DNA of 64,000 nucleotides from Schistosoma mansoni (GCF_000237925.1 NC_031495.1:35681511-35745510), one strand, 5' to 3'. Positions 11,787 to 25,493 are shown, numbered from the stretch's first letter. Numbers and translations are program-made. The notes: generated by a model not told the origin, from the letters alone.

Positions 11787-14700
11787 ATGGACAAAACTGT
11801 CTGGAAACTTATCTTCACATTAAATATCGTGACTCTAGTGTCAGGGTACAATCCGATGTCAGAAAAATTAGAAAGCCTGTTGTTGTCGTTGGATAAACTT
11901 GTTTATTACTACGAACAGCATGTCAGTGAATTCAATTTTGATGGTATCTTCGGCTTAATCCCTTTAAAAGGTAATGAACCTTTTTATAAAACTTTCAGGA
12001 GCCCTTGAAAGCATTACTGATGATTCCCTGTATGAAAACTATGAAAGGGTTAAGATTGCCTTGTTACCATTGATGAGAAAACTTAAGACACAAATTATGA
12101 GAATCAACGTGATCATTAGGAAAAGTGTGAAATTTTTTAAGAAAGCAAGAGACTCCTACTACACGAAAATGGGTAGACTTTTGGCACTGAAATGGAATTT
12201 TCCGGGTCAGAACACCATGTATTCTTATTTATCGGATCCAGAACCGATATCGAGCGCGCAAAATATTTCTAGTGATGAATGTATTATCCAATTACTAAAT
12301 ACCAACAATTATGGTACTCTTGATTGTCATCTTTCGATGGAATGTATTTTAAAACTCATGGACTTTAACTCCCGTGGTTATGAATTGGCTCATCAAGTTC
12401 TATATATTTTAATTTCACATCAAGTAATTTCCCATTATATAATCTTATCAACAGGTTAATTGTACTGATTCCCTGGATGGTATGCTATCAAATCTCTCGA
12501 CTAGCGTGGGATCCTTACAAAATAAACTATGTTCAATTTTGTATAGAGATTTTGTCAATTTGTTTCTCAGTTCGGAAACAACCCCTCGAAATCGAGATAT
12601 TTTACTTGAAGAAAGTACGTTTTTGACTCTGATTTCATGCAAAACTAAACTATATTATTTCTACAATCTTAACAGTTAATCCTAAAAATTTCACCTTATC
12701 GTGTTATTCTGAGGAATAGTAAAATGCTGACGTTATCATCTAATCTGTGTTTTTTTCTGAAATGTTGTCCGTTATAGCTTCTACGAAAATAAATCGTGTA
12801 GCATGGTAATGACGCGGTAGCTCTCAAACTCAGAGCGTGCCTTGAAATTAATAAATAAGATTAAAAAAGGGTCTCCCAGTGCATATTTATGTCGTACATT
12901 TTTCAACATAAGGCATTAATTATGGCTGATATACACATTTCTTTCAAAGGTTTTTCTGTAAATGGCTTTTTAATCATGGTTTTTTTAAACCTATTTTACT
13001 CAGGTTTTTCCAGAGCTAATTGTTCTGCTTCTCGGCATTTCTAAATCAGTGCTTACTTTCTAGTTTATGTCAGAGAGGTAATCACTGTAAGAGTTCACCA
13101 AATGGGTGTCATCTTGGGTAAGCGTAGTTTCTATCAAATAGGAATCATATCCTTTACACTAGCAACAAGTTGACTATGTGTACGCAGATAATATTCTGGA
13201 ACGGCTCCCCGAAATGTTCATAATGAAAGCGAAAGTAAACATTTCAACATGTAGAGGAGAACTTTTCTAATTTCAGTCTTAGGGATTCGAGATACTGCTT
13301 ACTAAGTTTTATGAAAGTACTTTGTACTAGTGGTAATCTAAATAAAGTTTTGGATGTACATAGTTTTGGCTTGTTAGCCATTTAGACGTAGCACCGGGTT
13401 TTATTTCCACTTATGCATCAGCTGATTCACACTATAGTGCAGTGTCAAAGTTATTACAAAATTATTCAAACAAAGGTTGTTGGAGAAGAGTATGAATCTG
13501 CTACTCAACATCTATATATTTATTATATATGTCACTAACCTGTGTAGATATTATATTACTTAAAATCATAATTAATTGATTGCACTTATCGTCATATTTT
13601 TCATCCATCTGATACATGGGATCAATTAGATGTTGATTCGGAAAAATGGTTTTAACATACAGGTTGAACAGAAATTGTAAGGATAAGAAGGTAGAAAAGT
13701 AAGAAAATATAGGGGATATGATTCATGCGTAGTTAAGATTTTTTATGAAAATGAAGTCTTATTATCTGTATTACTAACGTTACTTTCAAACTGCTTCAAT
13801 CGAAGTTTTAGTCTTCTATTACCCCAGATAATATAGAAAAAGCGCTTAAGGTTAGCCACAAAATTTACAGATTCAAGGATGATGTTCACATTTTGCCCAC
13901 AGACACTTCACCCACGAAACACATTCAAATCTGATACTAAAGTGGTCGATAGTTGGACACAGTTAACGTGTGAACATAATTCAATTGCATTTCTTGGTCG
14001 CGTTAACTAACTGACTATCATTTCTTAATAGCATGTTTCCCGACTTCCAAATAACTAATCCGATGGTTCTACCATATTTACATAGTAAATAGCAATCGCT
14101 CATCGAATACATGAACCTTTATTCTAAACTTCATCTTCGCATCTGGGTAGTAGTAACCAGAGTTTTCTAGAACACCTGGATGAACAAGCCTATTTTCTGG
14201 TAATAAATCAGGTGGATCTATCACTGCACGTTAATCAAATCTTCTACTTCTGCAGAACGTTTTCTTGTAAATTACCTTTGATAGCTTCAGTATGAATAGT
14301 CCGGAATATTAGGATACTTTGTTTGATAAAATCTTTTGTAGATGTATTTAATAAGTTGTATGTAACTGCTAATTTAGTGAAAAACTATAGATGATTACAC
14401 TTGAGATATCATGTTTAAGTAAGTTACGGTTGGAAACTTCAAATACTGTATATACGTAATCTTTCAAAGTCATAAATTAATAAGGAATGTTTTGTGCTTA
14501 ATTCTACTTCCAGTGTTTGTTTGCGGGAGTATTGGCTACGAAAACTTCATCCAGTTTTCGATTCTCAGCAGGGTTTTGTCGTGGCAACAGCCTTCCGGAT
14601 GCTTTATTTCTTCAGGTTCCACAGATGGAAAAAGCAAACATAAAAATACCAAAATTATGTTTCACGAACGCCATCCCCTTGTTGAACACAGACATGCGGG

Positions 14701-17700
14701 TGAGGTTATAAATTTTCGTATTTTCAGCATATAGTATTTGTCAGCAGACATTTATTTTGTAGGCTCTAACCTTACCGTTGATTTTCGTTGCTCTTACTTT
14801 TTCAGCTGAGTTCATTTTTCGAAAAAATTGTATCAATACCCCGAACCTTTTAATTCGATCGTATGATCAACATTTTTCCAGTGTTGATTTTGAGCTCCCC
14901 AAAAAGTCACTTTGTGTACTTATTATTATTGAGGTGACTGACACAGTCGAATACTTTACTGCTCACGACCGAACTGATGATTGATACCAATTAGTCCTGA
15001 ATGGGCGTTTGGAACTTGCACAGAGATAAACATATTCAAAGCATTACTATAGTGTAGCCCGAAGCGCGAGCTACATAATCTGGGTATTTGATGCCAGAGA
15101 GTAGACTTCTAGAAAGGAAGACTATTTTTAAAAAATCCGAATCTGAGAGTTTCACGTTTAAAAACACGCCAATGAAAATTGACTGATAGTGAGAGAACTG
15201 AGGAATTCTGGTGAATGCCAGCTGGTGTAACCAATCCGGTTGAGGCTTTGCCTTGTACACCTAGGTTGACCGATAGTATCGAAGTGAAGAACTTTTATTA
15301 ATTTCGCATACTTCTTTTTGTACCTTTAAATGACCAAGATTTTTATAGAACGTGTCAGCTTCAGTCTTCAAGTAAAACAAAATGACCACACTCAAGCGTC
15401 AGTATGGCTATGCTCTAAAAGATGGCGAAGGTTACTTATGTAATCTGTGTATCCATCACGAGTTTTAAAGACTGCTTAACTTTGTCAGCTTGACTTCCAT
15501 ATTCATATGACGGATGATTATGACTGTTCATATCCTCGAAACTACATAAATCAATCTAACTCCTCTTTGATTATCTTACGTGAATTTCCGTTATTTCATA
15601 TAGACGGAGACAATTATCTATTTAAACCAGTTATTTGTAACTGAACTCTAGCTTCTACGTACTATTTACTATCTCTATCAATCTTGATGATAATTCTGAA
15701 CCATTCGGAACAAATATCACTGTAACAAATCAACTGGTCCTTAATAGTGTCTTTGGCTTCATGTTATTTATGATCTCTAAAAGTATGTAGATCTTTCACT
15801 CATCCTGTTATAAAAATTGAAAACTGGAAATTAGACGAATTCCTGTTAAAGTGCTCTTCACATTGTTTCACTCATCTTTCCATCCTCCTGGTCTCAAGGT
15901 CCACCACCGTAAAGTATTTCTTATAATAGTCTCGGTAATAGCTAATCCTTTAACCTATATCCGTTTGACGAGTTTAAACAACTATCTAATGCTACTTTTT
16001 ATCACTACCTTCTCCATCACCTTCACTTTCGCTACATGTGACTGCCTCCAACTTTGTATTTATTTTTGATCAGTTTATCTTTACGTCGTTTTCGTCTACT
16101 GTGACGTTTAGGACCTGTCATCAATCGATTTGGTAAGGTTGCTGGTATCCACTAGCCCTACCTAAACCTTTGATTTGAATAACCAACATACATGTTTGTT
16201 GTTATTACAGATGTATAAAAGTCATACTGAACTGTCCTAGGTTGATTATTTTCATGTTTCCTTAGGTATCTAGCTAACAAACACCCATTAAATTTTCACT
16301 GGATCAGTCTACGTGCATCAGAGCATAATCAAAGTTTAGACATGAACCAGTTGAAGTAGGAGTTTTCTGTTATTTAAAGTATAGGCTACTTTTATCAAAT
16401 TATGTCTCATATCTGTCTACTTTATAGTTAATTGAATTACCCTATCACAAGGTAACAAATGAACCGTTCCTCATTCAGTTGGATGTCTTTTTGGCTTGTT
16501 ATATGCCTAACATACTATAAGTATGGTGAACCTTTTCTCATTTTGGACAATTCATTATGATCCCACATCAACCCTAAATACTTTAAAGCTACAAGCATTT
16601 TCAAGAGTAGTTAGTATACGGATTATATTAATTTTTGGCTCACACTTCTGAAATGTACTTACACTGAACTTCCAAATACAGTTACACCAGTGACATTTAA
16701 AACATTTATATGGTACACCTGAAATAAGTCATATGATGTTAAGAGAGCTAATGCTTTGAATGGGTATCTTCAATAATTTTAAAAATGAAGAGAGTCTGTA
16801 CTTGGAATTAAAAAAACATGTATTTCAGTTCAGAACTTTCCAAGTAACATTCAGCATGTCTTCTCTTCTCATACTTTAAACAAAGCGCATCGTATTTACC
16901 ATGCACTTTTAAAAAAGGTGATCTGATCACATGATTAAGTCAATTATTTGTGGTATTGATATAAGTCCAGTTTCTATTGTTATTGCCTACTTCGATAATT
17001 GGTCATTAGATCTACCTGAATAACTATTTCCTATCAAGGAAAAATAAAGATCATTAAAACACTCTTCACTGGCCATTACTGGATTAATGTGTATCCGACA
17101 AGTACATCTGACCATTATCTTATTATTTTATAACTCATCTACTGTTAAAACAACTATTTAGTCTAAATATTTTATTCCAAGTATTATTATTCCTGTAAAA
17201 CATGGTACCCGTCAGGCACATGTATTTTTCATTTAAATATCTGTTTTAAAAATTAGCATTAAACTGAAGTAATAAAATTTATGCAAAAAATAACCGCAAA
17301 TAATTCTAGAATAGTATTTAGCTTTTCTTTTTTCATCAGACACTGACTTTAGTTTCAATTATTTCGACCTAGTTTAAACGGGAATCTTGTTTTCATCAAA
17401 TTAGTATAGGGAAATATTTATACGAGGTCATGCGATAGTTGATGAACCACTGTCACCCATGTAATCGCTTCACCATAATTCTTAGTTTCTCTGGGACTGT
17501 TAATTTATCAGGTATTCAGTGATAAAAGACTCCAAAATCTTTCTTACTGAACGGCAAATATGATCTTCATTTAGCCTATTTCGATTGTTGAGGTCGGATG
17601 TTTTAAAGGTGTTTATAGAGACCTTCACTTAGTTCCTGCAATTATTTATTATTTGTTATTCCTATTACTTTCTTCGTTATTATTGACTAGTCTGTTTCAC

Positions 17701-18912
17701 CTGAATATTATTCCAGATGGTTGTCTATCACACATGACCTCTGTGGCTGCAGCTGTGATGGGTCTATATTTTAGAGCATTTTTCATCCCCACAGGGTATG
17801 TAGATGGATATTTGTCGGCCTCAATGCCTATTATATGGAAAGTTTTTTTGGTCAGATCATACACGTAAGCATATCAATATTTATTTTTTGAGAAATTTAT
17901 TCTTTAGTTATACATTGACGTTTTATTACTGTACGATATTTAGTATTAGGGAAATAGTCTAAATTCTATATTGTGATATCAGTTCGTCCTATAAATTAAC
18001 ATCAATTATAACTCAAATTCATCCACTTGTTTCTCACTGAGGAAGATGATTTACAGCCCAAGCAGATTCGTTTGGTAGTACTGTGTTCCCAGACTTAGGC
18101 AATTTATGTGTGGAGGTTTGACGGTTTCAGTAAATACTATCGTTATGGTCTATCTCATACGGAAGTTGGCTTTTTTATTATTTCACAAACGTTCAATGAG
18201 TTTATAATTATAACCTTGTTTGCAATTGATCATCTGCATAGGATATATATATATATAATGCCATCTACATCATCTTATATTTAACTAAAGTTATAAGCAT
18301 TCCCCCATTAAACTGAAAAATTTCACCCTTAGAATTTAATTAAAATTTATAAAAACGATAAGTGATATTTTAATATAGAGGGTTCGTGGAGATTGTAGAA
18401 TTTTCGGAGTTATAAACTGATTTTAGCTAAACCAACATTAAAAACCTAAAATCGGTGGACAGTCGTTTTGTCTTGCTATGAGACTAAACAGCAGTCGAAT
18501 GCTTTCATGTTTTTAAAGGTGTTTTAGGTAAGATTAGTCCATGATTGACATTTTGTTGAACTTACTTCTATTTTACTATTGTCACCCTAATATATTTCTG
18601 GCTTTTAGTTCACTTCCAAAGCTGATAGAAGATGATAATAATCAAGACGGAAATTCAAATCAAGATATATTCAACGCATTTACAAATCGTTTAATACATG
18701 TTAAAGGATCAACGTATTTACCATCTGGCATCCCATTTAGTTTAAGTTATTCAACACATTTTAAAGATAAACTAGACTTAATAAATTCAGATTATTTACT
18801 TGTTAGTATTTTACTCTTATGTTCTATTTGTATATTTCTCTATTTATTATTACGTAGTTGTATAGTTTATTGTGGATTTTTTAACTCGTCTAAATCAACT
18901 TCAAAAGTATAA
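11787..18912 (+). CDS. C16orf89/UPF0764-like (DUF4735) protein, six exons
   Basis: Six exons join in phase to 445 codons plus stop: 11787-11970, 11999-12423, 12455-12614, 14514-14699, 17717-17795 and 18609-18912. All introns are GT-AG. The first two are 28 and 31 bp, a known schistosome habit; later ones are 1.9, 3.0 and 0.8 kb. The start MDKTVWKLIFTLNIVTLVSG is a signal peptide. Family landmarks follow: DECIIQLLN, GYELAHQVLYILIS with NC, FVCGSIGYENF, RVLSWQQPSGCF and DGCLSHMTSVAAAVMGLYFR. In human C16orf89 the matching segments carry conserved Cys and SWQ..GCF, DGC.SH patterns. The last exon adds an acidic linker and a hydrophobic segment (YLLVSILLLCSICIFLYLLL). That implies a type I membrane protein, whereas human C16orf89 is described as secreted. 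Its biochemical role is unknown. An AATAAA at 19241-19246 could serve polyadenylation. Confidence 0.85.
12615..14513 (+). other. Intron 3 of the C16orf89-like gene
   Basis: It starts GTACGT and ends TTCCAG. No repeat, RNA gene or further exon was recognised inside. Confidence 0.7.
14700..17716 (+). other. Intron 4 of the C16orf89-like gene
   Basis: It starts GTGAGG and ends ATTCCAG. A few small frames (for example 15851-16069) have no supporting motif. Nothing else was recognised. Confidence 0.7.
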
Positions 18913-19100
18913 ATAACAAGAAAAAACAAAACAAACTACTCTATCATTTATCATCCATCCTTTATTCTTTTCAATTTGCCATTTGGTTTTTTTTGTTTAA
19001 ATGAAATTTTGTAAAAATGTTTAACTGTGATAAGACTTTATCTTTGAATAGAAGAAACAATATTATAATTTATATTCATCAAGTGTGTGAATTCTTTTAA

Positions 19101-19116
19101 CACACACACACACACA
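19101..19116. repeat. (AC)n microsatellite
   Basis: Eight AC units in the region downstream of the C16orf89-like gene. Confidence 0.85.
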
Positions 19117-19589
19117 ATACAATTTATTATGAATGATGATAGCAAGTATTATAGAATGAATCTTATATATAACATAGTTAATCAATTACTTTTCTTGTAT
19201 ACGATTACCTTCTAGTCGTAAGATACGAGTATAATGACCGAATAAAATATATTTTATTAATTATGCAATAATAAGTTTTTCACAATTTGATTATATAATA
19301 ATGTAGAATCAATTTATATACATAAAGTGAACAATTTCTTATTATTCAGAAGCTATTGCTTCACTAAAATATCATTTTTTATTTTGTCGGATGTTTTGCT
19401 ATCGCACGTTAGATATGAATAAAAATTAACATTTGTCATATACTTTATTTCGAAATGAAATGTCAAATGTACAGTTTTTTTGGATGATTATAACATATTA
19501 GTAAAGAAAAAAGCGGAGGATTTACTTTATCCGTTCAAATGAATGCTAATGGTATAACTTACTTATCGCTGCTAACTCTCGTGGATTAT

Positions 19590-20815
19590 AGACCGTTGAC
19601 CATGATGATCTCACCAACATTGTTCTGGGTTCTCCTTTCCAACTACCGCCGACTGCGTAGACAAGTTCTTATAAATACCTGTAAACTTTTGATGATGGTT
19701 ATAGTAGTTTTCCAAGTTAAAGCTCCGTAAAAAAGAAATGTCTTGATGCTCGTATTGAGCAAGCTGTCAATTGCATTATGTGCTTCCACTCACTTTTAAA
19801 GGCTTCCATAATCCGGATGACCATCAGAAGAAATAGAGAGAATGAAATGAGGCAGCCTTGTCTAACACCGATCTTCACTTGCAATGCATTTGTGAGCGGT
19901 CCTCCATGCACGACATTGCAGTATAATCCAACCAATGAATTGTATATGACGTCGATGATCTCCTCACCTATATCACAGTGTCGAGGAAGATTCTATTGTG
20001 TTCTCTTATTCACACTGTTCAATACACTCTCATAGTCAAGGACGTTGATGTATAGTGCCGAGTTTCACTAAATCGATTGCTCAACAAGGATCCGTTTAGT
20101 CACGATGTGGTCTGTGCATGATCGATCCTTACGGAATCCGGTCTGTTGAACATGAAGTTATGCGTCCAGTGAATGTTTCATCCGGTCCAACAACACTCCG
20201 TTGAAAACGTATGATGGTACTGACAGTAGTGTGATACCCATGTAGTTGTCACACTTACTCAGTTCTCCTTTCATTGGTATCTTAATGAGTTATCATTTTT
20301 TCCAATCTGTCTGCATTTGTTCCTCTCAAATCTCTCTGAAGAGAACCTGAAACGTGTTTGTATTTACTTCTATGCATAACTTCAGTGGTTCAACTATTAT
20401 CTTGTCTGGTCCCACCGATATCCCACACTTGATCTGTATGATGGTAATGCTGAATTCTTCGGTTGTTGTTGTTTTTGGAGTGTGATTTATGGGAATGTCT
20501 GTGTGTGCTGCTTCGATGTTAGTGGTTTCTGTGTAGCTGGTCTATTCGACAATCCTTCAAAGTGTTCTACCCATCCGTTCCTCTGTTTCTGGATCTCAGT
20601 GATTATCTTGCCTTCTTTGTCATTGACTGGTCTTTCTGGTTTACCAAATTTCCCTACTAGATTCTTGATTGTGTCATCTAGTTGATTGATATTTCCTTCT
20701 GTTTCAGTCGTTTCTGTTGTCGCTGCTGATTGTTCTACGTATTTCTACTTGTCAGCTCAACTACTCCTCCTTATTCACCTGTTTGCTTTTGTGTATTTGT
20801 TCTGCGTCTTGGCTG
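19590..20815 (-). mobile_element. RTE family B LINE, copy 1, degenerate
   Basis: Read on the minus strand this is a piece of an RTE-type reverse transcriptase. Visible motifs include GVRQGCLISFSLFLLMVI, TGFRKDRSCTDHIVTKR, HINVLDYESVLNSVN and CGISVGPDKIIVEPL. Several in-frame stops are present, for example around the QTDWKK segment. The region between the RT palm and the C-terminal part appears deleted. From about 19880 to 20470 it is base-for-base identical, as far as can be read, to copy 2 at 31690-32280, including its disabling stops. A 27-base indel near 20490 separates them beyond that. It ends abruptly against an RTE-A fragment at about 20815. Confidence 0.8.
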
Positions 20816-21125
20816 CTAGCATTCGATCATAGGTGTCTTCGAAGCATTGCTCGTATATCCTGGGACCACCGGGTAAGTAATGCAGCTGTTAGGAAACGGG
20901 TACTAGGTAAGGATGGCAAATTGAATGATGAAGTAGTGGGGATTCATCAGTTGAGATGGCTGGGACACGTTTAACGTATGCCAAACCAACAACTGCCTTG
21001 GCGTGCAATGTTTTATGGTGTAGGAGTAGGTTGGAAGAAAGGTAGGGGCGGCCAGACCAAAACGTGGCACAATCCATGAAGTCGCTGACAATTGGACTGA
21101 GCCATGGTAGGTGTTTGACAATCCC
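20815..21125 (+). mobile_element. RTE family A fragment (C-terminal region)
   Basis: It matches the 3' part of the RTE-A ORF also seen at 41,660-41,970, with FDHRCLRSIARISWDHR, VRKRVLGKDGK, QLRWLGHV and GRGGQTKTWH. The frame is broken. It joins family B copy 1 without spacer, so one element probably truncated or invaded the other. Confidence 0.8.
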
Positions 21126-22859
21126 AAATTTATATGCTTTAAACTATGTACTTTGCCTGTAACCTGACCATTTTTTCGGATTAATAATTTGGATATATAA
21201 TTGTAGAACCTGAAGAGAATTTATCTAAAAGAATATTCTTCGTTCAAATATTAGTCTTTTGACATGTTATTTGTTATCAAATAAAGATTTCTTAGTATAT
21301 TCTGTTATCAGAATGTAATTCATTCTTTACATTATAAATTCATATGACATATATAAGAAGCCTTGGATTATTTGCCAAAGAATTTATTTTTTTCACATGT
21401 TAACGCCTATATGTATAAACGTGTTAAAAAGCTAATAAATTTATATGAACAACTAAACAAATGAAATAACTGTCAGTAATTAAGTTTTATAATGACATTC
21501 ATTTAATAAGAATAAATAAGTGGAAGAGCTTATATTTTAAGCTGTTAATATAAATCTTGTTGGCCAATAACTCATTTCGGTAATATATTTTGAGCAAACA
21601 ACTTTATCACACATATAACATTTAAAGGATTTACGTCATTTTTGACGATCTTTCGTTTTTATAATGAATAAAATCTAGGACAATTAAAAACGATATTTTA
21701 TTTCACTTTTTTATGTCTTCAAATGCTTTTTAATCAATAACAGTCTATCATCAAAAGGTTTCTATAGCAAACATAAATTATTCCTTTTTTTTCTCAATAA
21801 CATTAATCAGTACATTCTAAAATGGGGGATCGTTTTCTTTTTGGCAAATTAAAACACAATGAATGTTATGTAAACTATACTTTGCTTAAAAATGTTACAT
21901 TTGTTGTTGGGTACAGGATAAATCTGAATAGTTATTTGAATGATAAGATGAATAGAAGTATAAAGGAACAAAACTTATTTTATCTCCTCTCTCAGTAATG
22001 AATCAATGAAATGATACTGTAGTGAATAAGAATGGTAGTGGGGACTAAGCGAATGTATTTGAACTCAAAATTACAGAACGTCTTAGTAAAATCTGAGAAT
22101 CATGCAGTAAATACTATATTTGCGAAATATTAATCCATTTTCTCGAACTTGACAGTTCCTTTTGGAAATATCAGTCAATCGTTTCAGATTTCATTGTTCC
22201 TGCATTTTCATGTCAATGGATTTCCGTTTCCGTTCTTTACTTCTCGATCTTCTACTGAAATACATTCCATTCCTGACCATCGTTGTATACTACTTATAGC
22301 GGATATAAATAGCCCACACCACAGTACTAGACTTAAATAACAGATTAAAAACAATTTTTTAATTAAAGATAAATTTATCATCAGTTAGCTTAGCTGATTT
22401 TCAAATATTTGGACGAATAATTCTTACTACTATCCAAAATGTAAGAAACGTTCATTTTAACATAGTGCTAATTTGCATGACATTTGGTTGATTATACTCG
22501 TCCATTCCTTTAAATGAACAGTGACTTAAATAATTTGCCAGGTAACGGTGTATGACTCAGCATGGAGCGATGCTTTAAATGTAAGGTTTAGTGTTATTAC
22601 CTGGCTGATCAAAGCCAAATAGGATTTTAACTCGTCATATATTGTTTGAAAACGGTGTTTTAACCGTCAGAGTACAGCTCTATCTTGCTCTTTCATATTA
22701 TGCATTACAATCAAACTAGTGTGATATTTTTTTCCTTTCCTTCATGAGAGTGAAGGGCTTAGAAAAAAATCCTAAAGGATACAACTGTCACCTGAATTAG
22801 TCAAAAAAACTTTGTGTCGAGATTACTTCTGCATGTGGTTCTCAAAATCCCGATAAAAC
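21126..22859. other. AT-rich stretch, no gene seen
   Basis: No recognisable coding region, repeat or RNA. The small frame at 22149-22340 has no supporting motif. Confidence 0.5.
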
Positions 22860-22975
22860 TCATATATTAGTCTCTTATTGCAGTCCTAGAGTGAGCATCA
22901 ACTCTGAGATGCAGGTACATACAACTGATCAGTCCTAAATAGGATGTAACGCGCGTCCTGAATTCCACTGTTAGT
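22860..22975 (+). mobile_element. Sm-alpha-type hammerhead repeat fragment (type 1)
   Basis: It carries AACTCTGAGATGCAGGTACA and a hammerhead remnant at about 22922-22965. The core is CTGATCA instead of CTGANGA, and GATGTAAC replaces GACGAAAC, so self-cleavage is unlikely. The tRNA-like head is missing. Confidence 0.7.
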
Positions 22976-23395
22976 TTAGAAATTCTAAGTTAATAATTAA
23001 CAAGTTTTTTCTGTGAAAAGAGTAAACGATTTCTATACAGCCCGAAATCTTTAACCACCTAGGATAAATTTTATTTTTTACAGAACAATCTATGTTACTA
23101 CGCTTGGTAACTAACTGTAGTAAATCATTAATTGTTAGATCAGTAAATAACAATAATGAATGAGCGAAATTTAATTTTTTTGAAAAAAAGAGCAATCAAT
23201 TCACGAAATACCAAACTTTGAAACTAAAAATAGAATCCAACTGTTGCAATAATAATAAGAACAATAATTTATTGTATATAATTGAAAATTTACTAATAGT
23301 ACAAATTCTAATCAGTTTGTCAATGAGTTTATATCTAAACTAAAAAGAGTACAGTTAAGTAGTAAATGAAAGCAAACAAAAATTCACATAAATTC

Positions 23396-23868
23396 ACCTA
23401 GTATTGTTTGAATCTTCCCATTGATGTTTAGGACTGCAACTGGTCAGTCTCTTATTAGCATATGGGCATACTGTGCGTATTGCCTCGATATAGCCTTAAT
23501 TCACAAGCATTGTAAACAAAGATGGATAGTGGCTAGCAGTGGAATCNNNNNNNNNNNNNNNNNNNNNNNNNNNNNNNNNNNNNNNNNNNNNNNNNNNNNN
23601 NNNNNNNNNNNNNNNNNNNNNNNNNNNNNNNNNNNNNNNNNNNNNNNNNNNNNNNNNNNNNNNNNNNNNNNNNNNNNNNNNNNNNNNNNNNNNNNNNNNN
23701 NNNNNNNNNNNNNNNNNNNNNNNNNNNNNNNNNNNNNNNNNNNNNNGCACCTTTCGTTTTAAACGCCATCGCGTTATCCACTCAGCTACTGAGTCTTGAT
23801 AGCCATTTGCTTGTGCAATGGGTGAGATTAGAATTCACTCAGTATTGTTTGTTTGAATCTTCCAATTG
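23396..23868 (-). mobile_element. Sm-alpha-type hammerhead repeat, minus arm of an inverted pair
   Basis: On the minus strand the order is module (CAATACTGAGTGAATT), head (ACTCAGTAGCTGAGTGG, box A-like, about 23795-23780), the 200-N gap, tail (GATTCCACTGCTAGCCAC, 23546-23528), spacer and a second module down to 23396. The tail-spacer-module order repeats the order seen before the head, as expected if units are copied from circular or tandem RNA. The hammerhead itself would lie in the gap. Confidence 0.75.
23547..23746. other. Assembly gap (200 N)
   Basis: Exactly 200 N, the same length as the other two gaps, so probably a fixed-size placeholder. It interrupts the minus arm of an inverted hammerhead-repeat pair. 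Confidence 0.95.
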
Positions 23869-24030
23869 ATTAGTGGATAACGCGATAGCGTTTGAAACGA
23901 AAGTTATTGGGTTTGAGTCCCAGAGTGAACATCAACTCTGAGATACAGGTACGCCCAGCTGACAAGTCCCAAATAGGACGAAACGCTCATCCTGGATTCC
24001 ACTGCTAGCCACTATCCATCTTTGCTTAAA
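23869..24030 (+). mobile_element. Sm-alpha-type hammerhead repeat, plus arm of an inverted pair
   Basis: It starts in the tRNA-like head (TAGTGGATAACGCGATAGCG), has the box B-like GGGTTTGAGTCCC at about 23910, then a hammerhead at about 23956-23997 and the tail ending CATCTTTGCTTA. The core reads CTGACAA, so the invariant G8 is lost, and the stem III palindrome is disturbed. GGACGAAAC is kept. It sits head to head with the minus copy at 23396-23868. Confidence 0.8.
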
Positions 24031-25285
24031 AATTCACATAATTATTTATGAATATCTACCTTTTAGAGATGTAATCAATTCAAATAGAATATCAAGTCTT
24101 TTAAAATGTTGTTTGCTTTTTAACGTACATAGACAGTTAAACAAGTGGAAATAAATGTCTCAATACAATTTTCTTTATACAGAAGTCTTATATCAATAAT
24201 GAATAAATTTATCAATGCATTATTTAAGATAAATTAATAAAAGTTGAAATACATGGTTTTCGATTGGATGTAAATTCAAGCCAACTACCAATTTTTGGGA
24301 TAATTTTGTTTAAAAGAAAGTGAATTCAATCAAAATAACTAAAAAATAAACGTGACATTAATCAAATACTTGGTTCATGTTTAAAGACTAAAATGTAATC
24401 TCAGCTAGAAGTTGATACAAATATCAAAAGTCAAATCTATGGGATAAAGGTAATTGGAATTCTCTAAAATATCACATTGATTAGTTATGAACTAAATTAG
24501 ATAACTATGTTTATCTACTAAACTTAATCTACTATGGAAGTTTTCGTTAAATAGTTCATTCTAGTAAAATTTTGTGCCGTTATTATATGTTGTATCAAGT
24601 ATTATGAACGGTTCAATTGAACTTTTATCCAGCAACTCTTAATAAAGTATTGTTATATGTCATAACAAAGTTCTATCGAACATAAATTATTGAAGTATGA
24701 ATGTTATACAGTTACATCTTAGAATTATCGAAAGACTTATCTGATTGCCTGATCAAAATAATTTGCTTTGGCAGTTATAAAATTGATGTAATTGAAAATG
24801 TACCACTCTCATTTCGTTCAAAGTATTTATTAACTCTTTACTGGAGAAATACCGAAAGTTGACAACATAAACTATAGTCATTTCGTGAAGCTGGAATGAT
24901 GTAAACGCCGTTTGAATTTCATATAAGTAAATGACACATTTCCCATTAGTATCCACTTGAAGTGGATACATCAAGTTCATTGATATTTTGTTGTGATGAA
25001 TTTTTTCACATTAATGTTACAAAACTTACTGTGAAAAATTGACAGGTTTAAAATATTACTCTTAAGAAATATCAACTGATTTGGATCATCTGGTTTTTTT
25101 TTCTGTCTAAAAGATGTATTTATTCATAACTCGAACAATGACATACTTTAAAAATGCAAATCTATGCGAATATAAGATTCTTGACTAACTGTTCATTGAC
25201 TTGATATAACCAAAAAAAATAATTAGTCGATTGAATCAGGTATTTATGAATTATCACAAGGGGGTTTAGTGGAGATTTTAGTAAT
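24031..25285. other. AT-rich stretch, no gene seen
   Basis: No gene or repeat recognised. The frame at 24753-24980 lacks any motif. Confidence 0.5.
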
Positions 25286-25490
25286 TTTATATAGTTAAAA
25301 TCATGAGTCACTGGAAGGTAGAGCACTGTGGAAAACCTGGAAGCACTGGACGGCTGTCTCGTCCTATTGTGGGACTCCTGGGCAGTGAGCATCCACGACC
25401 CCGCCTCGCGGGATTCTAACCAAGGACCTACCAGTCTCGCGCCAGACCACAACCTCTAAACCACTGAGCCGGCATCCAGAGGTGTTAATG
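25286..25490 (-). mobile_element. Hammerhead SINE-like repeat, type 2, minus arm
   Basis: The minus strand reads GGCTCAGTGGTTTAGAGG (box A-like, about 25470-25453), then GGTAGGTCCTTGGTTAGAAT (box B-like), then the ribozyme region at about 25344-25386. The core is changed to CCCAGGA, and GAGA replaces GAAA, so activity is unlikely. The tail runs to 25286. A plus-strand tail follows immediately. Confidence 0.8.
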
Positions 25491-25493
25491 TCT

